Source: an uncultured Burkholderiales bacterium
Lineage (GTDB): Bacteria > Pseudomonadota > Gammaproteobacteria > Burkholderiales > Burkholderiaceae_C
NCBI GenBank assembly: GCA_903861115.1
Contig: CAIOTD010000003.1
Span: forward strand, 1 to 34,996
Length of the DNA stretch: 34,996 nt
Direction: 5' to 3'
The notes under the pieces are model-generated. The model had not been told where the DNA came from and did no database searches. It worked only from the letters and a program-made list of their open reading frames with translations. This document shows positions 14,534 to 25,175 of this stretch, piece by piece. The translations under genes were made by a program, and so were the position numbers. The first letter of the stretch is position 1. Every line of letters starts with the position of its first letter.

Positions 14534-15100
14534 CTATTGAACCGGCCCCTTCAAGGCCGATGGGATCATCAAAGGCATCACGGGAATGCCCTCCTCGATC
14601 AACTCCAAGGACTCCTCTGCGCTCACTTGCCCACGGATGTTTCGCTCTTGCGTTTCACCGTAGTGCATTTTTCGCGCCTCATCGGCAAACTGGGTGCCTA
14701 CGTCATCGGTGTTCGCAATGACTAGTTGAACCATTTTGAGCCAGTTGGCCTGAATTTGTTGTTGAACGTCCTGGGTGTGGGCGTCCAAGGCCAAAGCCAC
14801 TTCATTGGATGGGACGGTTTCAGAGGAGGCCGCGGAACCCACAGCCACATTGTTTGAGCTTTTTTCTTCAGCCTCAGCGCTTGTCACTTTGGGTTGGGCC
14901 AAGGACAGACCTTCTGTGCGTGAGGTCTTGGAGGACAACAAATTCAATCTTGGCGCACTCAATCGCTTAGAGATATCAACTTGCCCGCACATGGGGCACT
15001 CAACCAACCCTCGGGAGAGTTGTGTTTGGAAATCATCCTCAGAGCCAAACCACCCTTCAAATTGATGGGATTGGGAACATTGGAGATCTAAAACTTTCAT
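14534..15100 (-). CDS. DUF1178 zinc-ribbon protein
   Basis: A 188-residue protein. The N terminus MKVLDLQCSQSHQFEGWFGS followed by VECPMCG carries Cys8, His12, Cys35 and Cys38, a likely zinc ribbon. A low-complexity Ser/Ala/Glu-rich linker (about 55-100) leads to the conserved C-terminal half with GTQFADEARKMHYGE, RNIRG and SLELIEEGIPVMPL, which identifies DUF1178. The start at 15100 is chosen for this N terminus; the frame extends 15 codons upstream. Function unknown. It is 165 bases after nuoN on the same strand, as DUF1178 genes often are in Burkholderiales, and may be on the nuo transcript. Confidence 0.88.
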   Translation of the reverse strand: MKVLDLQCSQSHQFEGWFGSEDDFQTQLSRGLVECPMCGQVDISKRLSAPRLNLLSSKTSRTEGLSLAQPKVTSAEAEEKSSNNVAVGSAASSETVPSNEVALALDAHTQDVQQQIQANWLKMVQLVIANTDDVGTQFADEARKMHYGETQERNIRGQVSAEESLELIEEGIPVMPLMIPSALKGPVQ

Positions 15101-15265
15101 GGTGAAATTATGACTGAAAAATGACACCCGTGCACATGCAGACAAGCAAAGCCGTTGAACAAGAGGACTGAATGGAGCAACTCTTTCTCAAGCCCAGCCC
15201 CATGAAGAGCACACAAAAGTGCCCCCTTCAAGCATTTTGCTCGCCGTGGAGCACCCTTTTGAATC

Positions 15266-16753
15266 TCAAGAAGCCAACGATTTTAAAATGGCTTGCGCAC
15301 ACAAAGTCATTAACCCGCCAGGAAAGAGACCCAACCCCAAAATCAGCAAGCCATTGAAGCTCAGGAGCCAACGCACTTCCCAAGAGGCAGAGACGGTCGT
15401 GGCGGTCAAGGGTTGGTCAAAGTACATGACTTTGATCACACGAATGTAATAAAACGCAGCGAGCAAGGACATGAGCAGAGCAAACACCACCAAATAGGTA
15501 CTTGCCACCAATTCAGACGCCAACAAGGCTTGCAACACAGACAGTTTTGCATAAAAGCCAACCAATGGGGGCACACCCGCGAGAGAGAACAAACAAATGG
15601 CCATGACGGCTGCATACAAAGGACTGCGTTGGTTCAAACCGGCGAGATCTGAAATCTCTTCGCTCTCAAAACCCTCTCTGGCCAAAAGCAACATCACACC
15701 AAAGGCCGCCAAAGTGGTCAACACATAAGTGATCACATAAAACATCGACGAACTGTAGGCATTGGCGGCATCTGCAGTGCTGCCTTGAAAGACGCCGCAG
15801 TACAAACCGATCAGTACAAAACCCATCTGAGAGATGGTGGAAAACGCAAGCATGCGCTTTAAATTGGTCTGCGCAATCGCAGCCAAATTACCCACCGCCA
15901 AGGAGCAAACACTTAAAATGATGAGCATCTGTTGCCAGTCTTGAGCCATGGGTAAAAGTCCACTCACCAACAATCGGATCGTGATCGCAAAAGCAGCCAG
16001 CTTTGGCGCCCCAGCAATCATCAATGTCACCGCCGTGGGTGCGCCCTGGTAGACATCAGGCACCCACATGTGAAACGGCACCACGCTCAGCTTAAAGGCC
16101 AAAGCACAAACCACAAACACCAGGCCGAGGACCAGAACTTGAGGTTGAATTTGTCCCGAGGAGATGCTCTCAAAGACGCGACTGATGTCGAGTGAGCCTG
16201 TGGCACCATAAAGCATGGACAAGCCGTAAAGCAAGAATCCACTGGCCAATGCCCCCAACACAAAATATTTCATCGCCGCTTCTGTGGCAGAGGCATTGTC
16301 GCGCCTCAAAGCCACCAATGCATAGCTGCATAGCGTGAGCATTTCAAGCCCCAGGTAAATCACCAAAAAGTGATTCCCAGAAATCATCACCATCATCCCA
16401 AGCAGCGCAAACAGGCCCAAGGTGAACAACTCCCCTCCTTTGAGCATGCCACGGTCCGCCGCATAGGGTCGACCATAAACAAAGGTGGTCAAGACGGCCA
16501 AAGCGGAAAACGCCTTGAGCCAGTGCCCCATGGGATCGAAGACCACCATGTGGGAAAAGCCAAAACCAATGCGACCCTCATTGGCCAAGGAAATTTCCAA
16601 GCCGCTCACAACCAACAGGGTCACCACCGTCAGGGCAAAGGTCACCGTTCTTCTCGGAGATTGAACCCCAAGGTCAACCAAAGAAATGACACAGGTCATG
16701 ACCAGCAAAATCACTTCAGGACTGATACTGATCCAACTTGAAAGGTCGATCAT
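15266..16753 (-). CDS. nuoN: NADH-quinone oxidoreductase subunit N
   Basis: A 495-residue antiporter-like membrane subunit of complex I, one of three (L, M, N) thought to carry a proton channel each. The channel glutamate is Glu137 in YLGLEML and the broken-helix lysine Lys221 in AFKLSVVPFHMWVPD; RRDNASATEAAMKYFVLGA (150-168) is typical of NuoN. About 14 hydrophobic segments follow the family pattern. It is the last of the 14 nuo genes, 43 bases after nuoM. Downstream, 15101-15265 holds no gene and no clear terminator. Confidence 0.97.
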   Translation of the reverse strand: MIDLSSWISISPEVILLVMTCVISLVDLGVQSPRRTVTFALTVVTLLVVSGLEISLANEGRIGFGFSHMVVFDPMGHWLKAFSALAVLTTFVYGRPYAADRGMLKGGELFTLGLFALLGMMVMISGNHFLVIYLGLEMLTLCSYALVALRRDNASATEAAMKYFVLGALASGFLLYGLSMLYGATGSLDISRVFESISSGQIQPQVLVLGLVFVVCALAFKLSVVPFHMWVPDVYQGAPTAVTLMIAGAPKLAAFAITIRLLVSGLLPMAQDWQQMLIILSVCSLAVGNLAAIAQTNLKRMLAFSTISQMGFVLIGLYCGVFQGSTADAANAYSSSMFYVITYVLTTLAAFGVMLLLAREGFESEEISDLAGLNQRSPLYAAVMAICLFSLAGVPPLVGFYAKLSVLQALLASELVASTYLVVFALLMSLLAAFYYIRVIKVMYFDQPLTATTVSASWEVRWLLSFNGLLILGLGLFPGGLMTLCAQAILKSLAS

Positions 16754-16796
16754 GTTAGTGTTCCACTCTTAGAATAATTGATGTTTGAAAGAAATT

Positions 16797-18275
16797 TCAT
16801 GCGGGAATTTTGCTAAGCGATGCCAGTCGCAGCAACTCATTCACTGAGTTGCCCATGACATCTGTGAAGGGCTTGGGATCCACGCCCATTGCAATCACCG
16901 CCAAGCCCAACAAAAGGAGCATGAGAAATTCTCGAGAATTGATATCTTCTAGCTCGGCCACTTCTGGCTTGGTCACCGCCCCCAAATAAACTCGCTTGAC
17001 CATCCACAAGGTGTAAGCCGCACCAAAAATCAAGGCCGTTGCAGCGCCCAGCCCAAGCCACAAATTCTCTTTGACGCTGGCCAAAATAACCATCCACTCC
17101 CCGACAAAGCCAGCCGTACCAGGCAGTCCACAATTGGCCATGGAGAACAAAAGAGCAAAAGCAGAAAATTTTGGCATGGTGTTGATCACGCCGCCATAAG
17201 CGGAAATCTCTCTGGAATGGACTCGGTCATACAAGACCCCAATGCACAAGAACATCGCACCTGAAACAAAACCATGGGCAATCATTTGAACCAAAGCCCC
17301 CTCAAGTCCCAAGGGTGTGAATAGAAAGATGCCCAAGCTCACAAAGCCCATGTGTGCCACGGAGGAGTAAGCCACCAGCTTTTTCATGTCCTCTTGCACC
17401 AACGCCACCAAACCCACATAAATCACGGCCACCAATGACAAGCCCAACATCAAAGGCGCCCAAGCATGCGATGCATCGGGCAAGATGGGCAAAGAAAAGC
17501 GGATGAAACCATATGCGCCCAACTTCAACATGATCGCAGCCAATATCGCCGATCCACCCGTGGGCGCCTCAACGTGCACATCTGGCAACCAAGTGTGCAC
17601 TGGCCACATGGGCACTTTCACAGCAAAGGCTGCAAAGAAGGCAAAAAAGAGCAAGGTCTGCACGTGTGAGTCCAAAGGCAAGTCATACCAACGGCTCAAC
17701 TCAAAACTGCCGCCCGATTGAACATACAAATAGATCAATCCCACCAACAGCAACACCGACCCAAGAAGGGTGTACAAAAAGAACTTAAAGGCCGCATAAA
17801 TTTTTCTCGGCCCACCCCATACACCAATGATCAAGTACATCGGAATCAAGGTCGCTTCAAAAAACACATAAAAGAGCAATGCGTCAAGTGCAGCAAAGAC
17901 GCCCATCATGAGACCGCTCAAAACGAGAAACGCTCCCATGTACTGATTGACCCGCTCTGTGATCACTTCCCAAGCTGCAATCACCACGATCAGGGTCATG
18001 AAAGCCGTGAGCAATATGAACCAAATAGAGATGCCGTCAATACCTAAGTGATAAAACACGTTGAAGCGCTCAATCCAAGAGACGTTCTCCACAAATTGCA
18101 TGCCCGGCAAACTTGGATCAAAATTCAAGTACAGGGGAATGGTTGCAAGTAAGCTGAACACGGCACCAATGAGCGCCATCCAACGAACAACCTTGGCATG
18201 CTGATCGCGTCCAAAAAGAAGCAAGACCAAACCGAAAATAATCGGCGTCCAGATCGCTATGCTTAACAGTCCCAT
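16797..18275 (-). CDS. nuoM: NADH-quinone oxidoreductase subunit M
   Basis: A 492-residue, 14-helix antiporter-like subunit in the membrane arm of complex I. The key charged residues are in place: Glu140 in YVFFEATLIPMY, Lys220 in AVKVPMWPVHTWLPD, followed by HVEAPTGGSAILAAIMLKLG. Length agrees with the family. The start ATG at 18275 gives the expected N terminus MGLLSIAIWTPI. It is 42 bases after the nuoL stop and transcribed with the rest of the operon. Confidence 0.98.
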   Translation of the reverse strand: MGLLSIAIWTPIIFGLVLLLFGRDQHAKVVRWMALIGAVFSLLATIPLYLNFDPSLPGMQFVENVSWIERFNVFYHLGIDGISIWFILLTAFMTLIVVIAAWEVITERVNQYMGAFLVLSGLMMGVFAALDALLFYVFFEATLIPMYLIIGVWGGPRKIYAAFKFFLYTLLGSVLLLVGLIYLYVQSGGSFELSRWYDLPLDSHVQTLLFFAFFAAFAVKVPMWPVHTWLPDVHVEAPTGGSAILAAIMLKLGAYGFIRFSLPILPDASHAWAPLMLGLSLVAVIYVGLVALVQEDMKKLVAYSSVAHMGFVSLGIFLFTPLGLEGALVQMIAHGFVSGAMFLCIGVLYDRVHSREISAYGGVINTMPKFSAFALLFSMANCGLPGTAGFVGEWMVILASVKENLWLGLGAATALIFGAAYTLWMVKRVYLGAVTKPEVAELEDINSREFLMLLLLGLAVIAMGVDPKPFTDVMGNSVNELLRLASLSKIPA

Positions 18276-18317
18276 GTTGTTTAAATTCTCTCTGTTTTTA
18301 TGACTTCAATGACTCGA

Positions 18318-20336
18318 TCAGAATGTTGGCTTGATCCAAACAAACCAAGACATCAACAAAAATACACCCAGTATCATCACCAATGCATAGTGGTACAAGT
18401 AACCACTTTGCAAGGGGCGAATCAACACAGACAATTTACCCATCAAGCGCCATGCCCCGTTGACAATCCATCCGTCAATGATGCGTTGGTCGCCTGTCTT
18501 CCACAAAACAGTGCCCAACATGCGCCCACCACGGGCAAGCACATGCTCATTGAACCAATCCAAATAATATTTATTCTCAAGGATGTTTTGCACCCAAGAC
18601 AAACGCGCTTTGAACCAGGCGGGAATTGCTGGGTTGACGATGTAGAAATAAAACGCAGAGAATACGCCAGCAAGCGCCAACCAAAAAGGCACTGAACTCC
18701 AAGCGAGCGCGCCCATGGCAAAAGGTCCTTCGAACTTTTCAGCCAATTCGTGCATCACGGGATGGTGTTCATTTTGAATGCGAATGGCGTCTGTTAGGAA
18801 GTCACTGAATAAAACACCTTCAATGCTCAAGTATCCAATGAAAACAGAAGGGATGGCCAGCAAAATCAAGGGCAAAGTCACCACCCAAGGCGACTCGTGT
18901 GGAGGCTCATCGTGCCCATGGTCATCGTGCCCATGGTGCGCATCGGGGTTCAAATGGAAACGCTCCTCGCCGTGAAAGACCAAAAAGTACATTCTGAAGG
19001 AGTAAAAGGCTGTCACAAATACACCCGCCAAAACTGCAAAGTGTGCAAATCCTGAGCCAGGGAGATGGCTTTCAGCGACCGCTTCAATGATGCTGTCCTT
19101 GGAGTAAAAGCCAGCAAAAAATGGCGTGCCAATCAAGGCCAGGGATCCAATCAGAGAAGTGATCCAAGTTATGGGCATGTACTTTCTAAGTCCGCCCATC
19201 CAACGGATGTCTTGATTGTGATGCACACCCATGATGACAGAGCCTGCCGCCAAGAAAAGCAACGCTTTGAAAAATGCATGTGTCATCAAGTGAAAAATGG
19301 ACACGGGATAAGCCGAGACGCCTAGCGCCACCGTCATGTAGCCCAACTGCGAGAGCGTCGAATAGGCGACCACTCTTTTGATATCGTTTTGGATGATGCC
19401 TAAAAACCCCATGAACAAGGCAGTGATTGAACCAATCACCAAGACAAAATTGAGTGCAACATCGCTCATCTCAAAAATCACCGACAGTCGAGTGACCATG
19501 AAGATACCCGCCGTGACCATGGTGGCCGCATGGATCAAAGCTGAAATAGGCGTTGGACCTTCCATTGAGTCGGGCAACCACACGTGCAAAGGGAATTGAG
19601 CACTTTTACCCATCGCACCGATGAAGAGACAAATTGAGATCACCGTGACCAACAACCAATCCGTTCCTGGCAACAAGGTTTGTGACTGAGAGGCAATTTT
19701 GTCAAAAATCTCTAGGTAATTCAAACTACCGGTGTACGCGGCAATCAAGCCAATGCCCAAAATAAAGCCAAAGTCGCCTACTCGGTTGACCAAGAATGCT
19801 TTCATGTTGGCAAAAATTGCTGTGGGCTTGTTGAACCAAAATCCAATCAATAAATACGACACCAAGCCCACACCTTCCCAACCAAAGAACAGTTGCAACA
19901 AGTTGTTGCTCATGACCAGCATCAACATGGCAAAAGTAAAGAGAGAGATGTAGGAGAAGAAACGGTTGTAACCTTCATCTTCGTGCATGTAACCAATGGT
20001 GTAAATGTGAACCATCAATGACACAAAGGTCACCACGCACATCATGAGCGCCGTGAGTCCATCGATCAAAAAGCCCACTTCCATTTTTAAGTCGCCCACT
20101 TGCATCCACGTGTAGAGCGTCTGCTCAAAACGCGCACCATCGATGGCAACACTTTGCAAGGTCATTGCAGACAGCACAAAGGCAATGAAAACGCCAAGAA
20201 TCGTCACGCCATGTGAAGCGTTTCGCCCAAAGAGATTTCCACCCATGCGAGTACCCAGCACACCCGAAAGAATGGAGCCAACAAGGGGCGCCAAAGGAAT
20301 CAAGGTGAGGGTTGTGAGATTAAGGGTTTGACTCAT
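18318..20336 (-). CDS. nuoL: NADH-quinone oxidoreductase subunit L
   Basis: A 672-residue subunit, the largest antiporter-like protein of complex I, at the distal end of the membrane arm with the long lateral helix at its C terminus. Glu154 in FFGWEGVGLVSYLLIGFW and Lys244 in AMGKSAQFPLHVWLPD are the channel residues. A loop at about 455-480 is rich in histidine and aspartate (NPDAHHGHDDHGHDEPPH) and part of it is coded by a 15-bp tandem duplication (18907-18936). The ORF reaches 20372, but the family N terminus starts at MSQTLNL, so 20336 is chosen; this also avoids overlap with nuoK. Confidence 0.97.
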   Translation of the reverse strand: MSQTLNLTTLTLIPLAPLVGSILSGVLGTRMGGNLFGRNASHGVTILGVFIAFVLSAMTLQSVAIDGARFEQTLYTWMQVGDLKMEVGFLIDGLTALMMCVVTFVSLMVHIYTIGYMHEDEGYNRFFSYISLFTFAMLMLVMSNNLLQLFFGWEGVGLVSYLLIGFWFNKPTAIFANMKAFLVNRVGDFGFILGIGLIAAYTGSLNYLEIFDKIASQSQTLLPGTDWLLVTVISICLFIGAMGKSAQFPLHVWLPDSMEGPTPISALIHAATMVTAGIFMVTRLSVIFEMSDVALNFVLVIGSITALFMGFLGIIQNDIKRVVAYSTLSQLGYMTVALGVSAYPVSIFHLMTHAFFKALLFLAAGSVIMGVHHNQDIRWMGGLRKYMPITWITSLIGSLALIGTPFFAGFYSKDSIIEAVAESHLPGSGFAHFAVLAGVFVTAFYSFRMYFLVFHGEERFHLNPDAHHGHDDHGHDEPPHESPWVVTLPLILLAIPSVFIGYLSIEGVLFSDFLTDAIRIQNEHHPVMHELAEKFEGPFAMGALAWSSVPFWLALAGVFSAFYFYIVNPAIPAWFKARLSWVQNILENKYYLDWFNEHVLARGGRMLGTVLWKTGDQRIIDGWIVNGAWRLMGKLSVLIRPLQSGYLYHYALVMILGVFLLMSWFVWIKPTF
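18907..18936. repeat. 15-bp tandem duplication inside nuoL
   Basis: The unit TCATCGTGCCCATGG occurs twice head to tail (18907-18921 and 18922-18936) with no mismatch. On the coding strand it adds five residues per copy, giving the HGHDD/HGHDE series of the histidine-rich loop. It is in frame. Confidence 0.8.
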
Positions 20337-20368
20337 GAATTCAATGTGTGTTTTGTTAAATGACCCAA

Positions 20369-20677
20369 TCAACCTTTGAGCGTATTGAGTTCATCAACGT
20401 TGATGTTGGATCTGTTTCTAAATAAAAGAACCAAAATGGCCAAACCAATCGCTGACTCTGCCGCAGCAACGGTCAAAATAAAGAAGACAAACACTTGCCC
20501 TTGAATGTCGTTGAGGTAGTGGGAAAAGGCAATGAAATTCATGTTCACTGCCAAAAGCATCAACTCAATGGCCATCAACAAAACAATGATGTTTTTGCGG
20601 TTCAAAAAAATCCCTGTGACCGATAGCGCAAATAAAATAGCGCCAAGGGTTAAATAGTGTCCAAGTGTCACGGTCAT
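20369..20677 (-). CDS. nuoK: NADH-quinone oxidoreductase subunit K
   Basis: A 102-residue, three-helix subunit of the complex I membrane arm, homologous to mitochondrial ND4L. The two buried glutamates needed for proton transfer are present: Glu38 in [13 protein letters not shown] and Glu74 in [11 protein letters not shown]. Length matches the family. Its ATG overlaps the nuoJ stop by four bases (ATGA), so translation is coupled. Confidence 0.98.
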   Translation of the reverse strand: MTVTLGHYLTLGAILFALSVTGIFLNRKNIIVLLMAIELMLLAVNMNFIAFSHYLNDIQGQVFVFFILTVAAAESAIGLAILVLLFRNRSNINVDELNTLKG

Positions 20678-21357
20678 TTTTTTTGCTCCGCTTCTTTGTT
20701 GCTTAAAAGCGCACCAGCAGCTTCACCCTCTTGAACGAAGACCTCGTCTGCAATGGGTTGAACGGCTTGCATCTTGACAATGCTCAATCGATCAGCAGGT
20801 CGCACCCTGACTTGATCCGATGGGTTTTGGTACTTGCTGTCTTTTCTGTCTCGAAGTGTCAACGCAATGGCTGCAATGATGGCGACCAACAAAATAACAG
20901 CGGCCAACTCGAGTGGGTACAAGTAGTCCGTGTAAAGTGATACCCCTAAGAGTTGTGTATTGGACAACTGAGCAGACGCATCTGATACCACTTGCTTGGC
21001 GGGCTGACTCAACCTAAAGCCCCCCATCAATACAGCGGCCAACTCAAGTGCAATGACAGAACCGATGGTGGCAGCAAGGGGAAAATTGTTCCAAAAACCG
21101 CGTCTCATTGCCTCTAAATCCACATCCAACATCATCACAACAAACAAAAACAACACCATCACCGCCCCAACATACACCAACACCAAGGTGATGGACAAAA
21201 ATTCAGCCTCCAAGAGCATCCAAATGCCCGAGGCTTGAAAGAAGCTCAGCACCAAAAAAAGTGCTGCGTGAACGGGATTGCTCACCGTGATCACGCGAAA
21301 AGCGGCCACCAAAAGTATGGCGGAAAAGACATAAAAAAGTGCAGACTGAGGATCCAT
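20674..21357 (-). CDS. nuoJ: NADH-quinone oxidoreductase subunit J
   Basis: A 227-residue, five-helix subunit homologous to ND6. Helix 3 carries the [17 protein letters not shown] tract, whose pi-bulge is thought to couple quinone reduction to proton pumping. The frame reaches 21405, but the family start [15 protein letters not shown] is at 21357; the extra 16 residues are polar and would overlap nuoI. The C-terminal 60 residues are hydrophilic, variable and cytoplasmic by prediction. It is followed by nuoK with a four-base overlap. Confidence 0.97.
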   Translation of the reverse strand: MDPQSALFYVFSAILLVAAFRVITVSNPVHAALFLVLSFFQASGIWMLLEAEFLSITLVLVYVGAVMVLFLFVVMMLDVDLEAMRRGFWNNFPLAATIGSVIALELAAVLMGGFRLSQPAKQVVSDASAQLSNTQLLGVSLYTDYLYPLELAAVILLVAIIAAIALTLRDRKDSKYQNPSDQVRVRPADRLSIVKMQAVQPIADEVFVQEGEAAGALLSNKEAEQKK

Positions 21358-21401
21358 ATGTTTAGGTGGTGTTTGTCTTGTTTTTTTATTAAAACTTTGA
21401 A

Positions 21402-21923
21402 TCAACGATAAATGGCGTCAGCCGCTTTGTTTTTAGCAATTTCGGGCTCATAACGATCCCCAACAGCCAACAGCATTTCTTTGGTGAAGTAGAGGTCCCC
21501 TCTTTTCTCACCGTGGTACTCAAAGATGTGCGTCTCAACGATGGAGTCCACAGGACAACTCTCTTCACAAAAGCCACAAAAGATGCACTTGGTCAAATCG
21601 ATGTCATAACGAGTGGTTCGTCTAGAGCCGTCGTCTCTGACATCGGACTCAATGGTAATGGCCATGGCTGGGCACACCGCCTCGCACAACTTACAAGCAA
21701 TGCAACGCTCTTCACCGTTTTCATAGCGTCTGAGCGCATGCAACCCCCTAAAGCGAGGACTTGCAGGTGTTTTTTCTTCTGGAAATTGAATGGTAATTTT
21801 CCTGGCAAAGAGATACTTACCTGTGAGCGCCATGCCTTTGAACAACTCAAGAAGCAAAAAACTCGACAAAAAGTCTCGCCATGAAAAGGCGGATCTATCG
21901 GTACTTAAAGAAAGGGTGGTCAT
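21402..21923 (-). CDS. nuoI: NADH-quinone oxidoreductase subunit I, two 4Fe-4S ferredoxin domains
   Basis: A 173-residue peripheral-arm subunit that carries clusters N6a and N6b and passes electrons to NuoB. Two full motifs are seen: [12 protein letters not shown] (Cys74, 77, 80, 84) and [12 protein letters not shown] (Cys113, 116, 119, 123). An N-terminal amphipathic part ([18 protein letters not shown]) anchors it to the membrane arm. The longer N terminus ([15 protein letters not shown]) is variable in the family. It lies 20 bases after nuoH. Confidence 0.98.
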   Translation of the reverse strand: MTTLSLSTDRSAFSWRDFLSSFLLLELFKGMALTGKYLFARKITIQFPEEKTPASPRFRGLHALRRYENGEERCIACKLCEAVCPAMAITIESDVRDDGSRRTTRYDIDLTKCIFCGFCEESCPVDSIVETHIFEYHGEKRGDLYFTKEMLLAVGDRYEPEIAKNKAADAIYR

Positions 21924-21943
21924 CTAAATTTGCTCCAGACTTA

Positions 21944-23026
21944 TTAGTTCCAGATACTCCAAGGTGTTTGCATCCAAAGGCCTACCACCACCAACCACAC
22001 CAGTGTGATTGGTATAAATATTTTCCAGCCCAAACGCATGATTTGATCGTATCTAAATCTTGGGAAAGTCGCCCTCACCCACAAGAACATGGTGACGACC
22101 ACAAAGGTTTTGGCGGCCATCCAAATCCAACCCGGCACCCATGCCAAAAGATCCGACTCAATAGGGGGCAACCAACCGCCTAGGAACATGATCACGGACA
22201 TGGTAGAGACCAAAATCATGTTCGCATATTCGGCCAAGAAGAACATTGCAAAGGACATGCCCGAGTACTCAATCATGTGGCCCGCCACAATCTCTGATTC
22301 ACCCTCAACCACATCAAACGGATGTCTGTTTGTCTCAGCCAAACCGGCAATAAAGTAGACCACAAAAATAGGCAACAAAGGCAGCCAGTTCCAAGACAAG
22401 AAACCCAGTCCCATTGAGGCAAACATGCCTTTACTTTGACCCATGACAATTTCAGACATGTTCAAAGAACCGGTGACCATCAAGACCACCACCAGACAAA
22501 AGCCCATCGCAATCTCATAGCTCACCATTTGGGCCGACGCTCTCATCGCACCCAAAAAGGCGTACTTGGAGTTTGAAGCCCATCCGGCAATGATGACACC
22601 ATAGACTTCCAAAGAAGTGATCGCCATTAAAAACAACAAGCCTGCATTGACATTGGCCAAAGCCACTTCAGGACCAAAGGGCACCACAGCCCAAGCGGCC
22701 AAGGCAGGCATGATGGTCATGATGGGGCCAAGCAAAAACAATCCCGAATGGGCCTGCGTAGGCATGATGATTTCTTTGGTCAAGAGCTTCAATGCATCGG
22801 CAATGGGCTGCAACAAGCCAAAGGGACCCGTGCGATTGGGACCCACTCGAATCTGAGTAAAGCCAATGGCTTTTCTTTCCCAAAGCGTTAAGTACGCAAC
22901 GCACAACATCAAAGGGAGCAACAAGGCGACAATTTTCAGCAAATTCCAAATCACGGGCCATGCCAACTGTGTCCACCAAGGAGCGAGCAACAAGTCGTGA
23001 CCAAAATTAAAGAGAATATCCACCAT
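21944..23026 (-). CDS. nuoH: NADH-quinone oxidoreductase subunit H
   Basis: A 360-residue, eight-helix membrane subunit (ND1 homologue) that forms the quinone tunnel together with NuoB and NuoD. The signature [19 protein letters not shown] (47-65) and the acidic loop [20 protein letters not shown] are present. The frame reaches 23050, but the ATG at 23026 gives the family start MVDILFN and has a GGGGAG ribosome site eight bases upstream, formed by the last codons of nuoG. It starts four bases after the nuoG stop. Confidence 0.97.
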   Translation of the reverse strand: MVDILFNFGHDLLLAPWWTQLAWPVIWNLLKIVALLLPLMLCVAYLTLWERKAIGFTQIRVGPNRTGPFGLLQPIADALKLLTKEIIMPTQAHSGLFLLGPIMTIMPALAAWAVVPFGPEVALANVNAGLLFLMAITSLEVYGVIIAGWASNSKYAFLGAMRASAQMVSYEIAMGFCLVVVLMVTGSLNMSEIVMGQSKGMFASMGLGFLSWNWLPLLPIFVVYFIAGLAETNRHPFDVVEGESEIVAGHMIEYSGMSFAMFFLAEYANMILVSTMSVIMFLGGWLPPIESDLLAWVPGWIWMAAKTFVVVTMFLWVRATFPRFRYDQIMRLGWKIFIPITLVWLVVVGLWMQTPWSIWN

Positions 23027-23030
23027 GTGC

Positions 23031-25160
23031 TTATCTCCCCATCCTGGCATCTGCCGTCATCTGCAAAGATGCAGACCTGCGGACCAAACCATCAAGTTGA
23101 TAACTTGCGCTGACACAAGGCGTCACCTCACTGGCGGTCAAATCAATCACCGCCTTGCTTTGATTGGATAAAACACTGTCGATGGAGGGCAAGCTGGCTT
23201 GCATCTTGTGCCTCAAATCCTCAATGCTCTCAAAATCAAATCCAGGCAAATCCAACACATTGGCCAACACACGCAAGACCTTCCAAGCCGGCCTTGTGTC
23301 AGCCAGGGGCCTAACAACAGCGTGAAAGGTTTGTGAGACCCCTTCTGTGTTCACGAACGTGCCGGGTGTTTCACTAAAGGGCGCAATCGGCAATAGCACA
23401 TCACTGAACTCTAAATTCGTCTTGAAGGGCGAGAGGCTCACCACCAAATCCATTTGCGTCAACGCGTTCACCGCTTGAAGGGGGTTGGCACAATCAAACT
23501 CGGGCTCTAAATTGATGAGCAGCGCAGCCTTTAAGGCGCCTGGTGTCAACATTTGCTGAGTGTTCAGACCCTGCGAATTCAATGCAGGTCGAGCTCCTGC
23601 GTACTGAGCGCCTACTGTATTGGCACTCTCGCCCAAGAAGCCAAAGCTGCAAGCGGTCGTTTGTGCAATCCAGTTGACCATCGACAACAAAGCGCTGGCA
23701 TTGGGATGATGAGCAAACGCATTGCCAAGCAAAATGCATTTATTGCCTTGAACGTCAGTCAATGATGCTGCAATACTGGAAATCGAAGCGTCATCTTGTG
23801 AACTGACAAAGTTTTTAAGCTCATTGGGAAGAGCTGCTTGCGTAAGTTTTGCAATCTCTGCACAAAGCACGGCAAGCGTGTGACCCCAATCTTTGCTTGG
23901 TGCATTCACGGCCTGATGGACAGGCATGGCCCAATCAGGTGCAAAATTGTTGATGCTCAACACCTTCGCTCCAACCTTGCTGGCTTGACGAATGCGCTGA
24001 GCCAACAAGGGCTGGTCTTTTCGAATGTTGGATCCAATGACCAAGACGCGCTGCATCTGAGACAAAGACGCAATCGATGTCCCCAACCAGTTCACATGAC
24101 CTTCATGCGTGAAGTCAGCAGCTCTGAGTCTTGAGTCGACGTTTTGACTGCCAAAGGCTCGGGTGAGATCGCTTGCAAGGTACAACTCTTCAAGGGTGCT
24201 TGAGGGACCAATCAACGACCCAATAGACTGAGCACCGTGACTGGCTTTGATGTCTTTCAATCCATGGGCAATAAAGTTCAAGGCGGTCTGCCAATCCACT
24301 TCACTCCATACACCCGCTTGCTTGATCATCGGGGTTTTTAAACGATCAGCACTGCTCAAGGCCTCATAAGAGAAACGATCCCTGTCTGCAATCCAACACT
24401 CGTTGATGGCCTCATTCTCTAAAGGCACCACCCTCAACACTTGATGATTTTTGACTTGCATGATCAAATTCGCACCCGTTGCATCGTGTGGACTGATCGA
24501 CTTGCGACGACTCAACTCCCAAGTTCTCGCTTGATATCTGAAAGGTTTACTGGTCAAGGCACCGACGGGACAGATGTCAATCATATTGCCTGACAATTCA
24601 GAATCGACGGTTGTTCCTACAAAGCTCTCAATTTCAGAGTGCTCGCCACGGTGCGTCATGCCCAATTCCATCACACCAGCTATTTCTTGTCCAAAGCGCA
24701 CACATCTCGTGCAATGAATGCAACGACTCATCTCTTGCATGCTGATCAAAGGACCCACATCTTTGTGAAAAACCACTCGTTTTTCTTCTTGGTACCTGGA
24801 AGCAGAACCACCATATCCGACAGCCAAATCCTGCAACTGACATTCCCCACCTTGATCGCAAATGGGGCAATCCAAGGGGTGATTGATCAACAAAAATTCC
24901 ATGACAGATTTTTGAGCTTTAGAAGCCTTGTCTGACTGGGTTCTAACCACCATGCCCTGAGTAACAGGTGTCGCGCAAGCAGGCATGGGTTTGGGTGCTT
25001 TTTCAACATCGACCAAACACATGCGGCAATTCGCTGCAATGCTTAACTTTTTATGGTAACAAAAATGAGGAATGAAAGTACCCGCTTTTTCAGCCGCATG
25101 CATCACCATGCTGCCCTCTAGCACTTCAATTTTTTTGCCGTCAAGTTCAATTTCAACCAT
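23031..25160 (-). CDS. nuoG: NADH-quinone oxidoreductase subunit G
   Basis: A 709-residue peripheral-arm subunit. The N terminus is a 2Fe-2S ferredoxin domain (Cys34, 45, 48, 62), then the His-Cys3 4Fe-4S site [15 protein letters not shown] (His94, Cys98, 101, 107), then a third cluster (Cys147, 150, 153 and Cys197 in DICPVGAL). The rest is a molybdopterin-oxidoreductase-like domain without a metal cofactor, as is usual, and it is more diverged than the N-terminal third. It lies 15 bases after nuoF; the last codons provide the ribosome site for nuoH. Confidence 0.98.
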   Translation of the reverse strand: MVEIELDGKKIEVLEGSMVMHAAEKAGTFIPHFCYHKKLSIAANCRMCLVDVEKAPKPMPACATPVTQGMVVRTQSDKASKAQKSVMEFLLINHPLDCPICDQGGECQLQDLAVGYGGSASRYQEEKRVVFHKDVGPLISMQEMSRCIHCTRCVRFGQEIAGVMELGMTHRGEHSEIESFVGTTVDSELSGNMIDICPVGALTSKPFRYQARTWELSRRKSISPHDATGANLIMQVKNHQVLRVVPLENEAINECWIADRDRFSYEALSSADRLKTPMIKQAGVWSEVDWQTALNFIAHGLKDIKASHGAQSIGSLIGPSSTLEELYLASDLTRAFGSQNVDSRLRAADFTHEGHVNWLGTSIASLSQMQRVLVIGSNIRKDQPLLAQRIRQASKVGAKVLSINNFAPDWAMPVHQAVNAPSKDWGHTLAVLCAEIAKLTQAALPNELKNFVSSQDDASISSIAASLTDVQGNKCILLGNAFAHHPNASALLSMVNWIAQTTACSFGFLGESANTVGAQYAGARPALNSQGLNTQQMLTPGALKAALLINLEPEFDCANPLQAVNALTQMDLVVSLSPFKTNLEFSDVLLPIAPFSETPGTFVNTEGVSQTFHAVVRPLADTRPAWKVLRVLANVLDLPGFDFESIEDLRHKMQASLPSIDSVLSNQSKAVIDLTASEVTPCVSASYQLDGLVRRSASLQMTADARMGR

Positions 25161-25175
25161 GATTTACTTTTTGCC

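Noticed and set aside
14543-14563. GC-rich hairpin at the end of the DUF1178 gene as a terminator
   Set aside because: The seven-base stem (ATCGGCC/GGCCGGT on the coding strand) lies within the coding region and no T-run follows.
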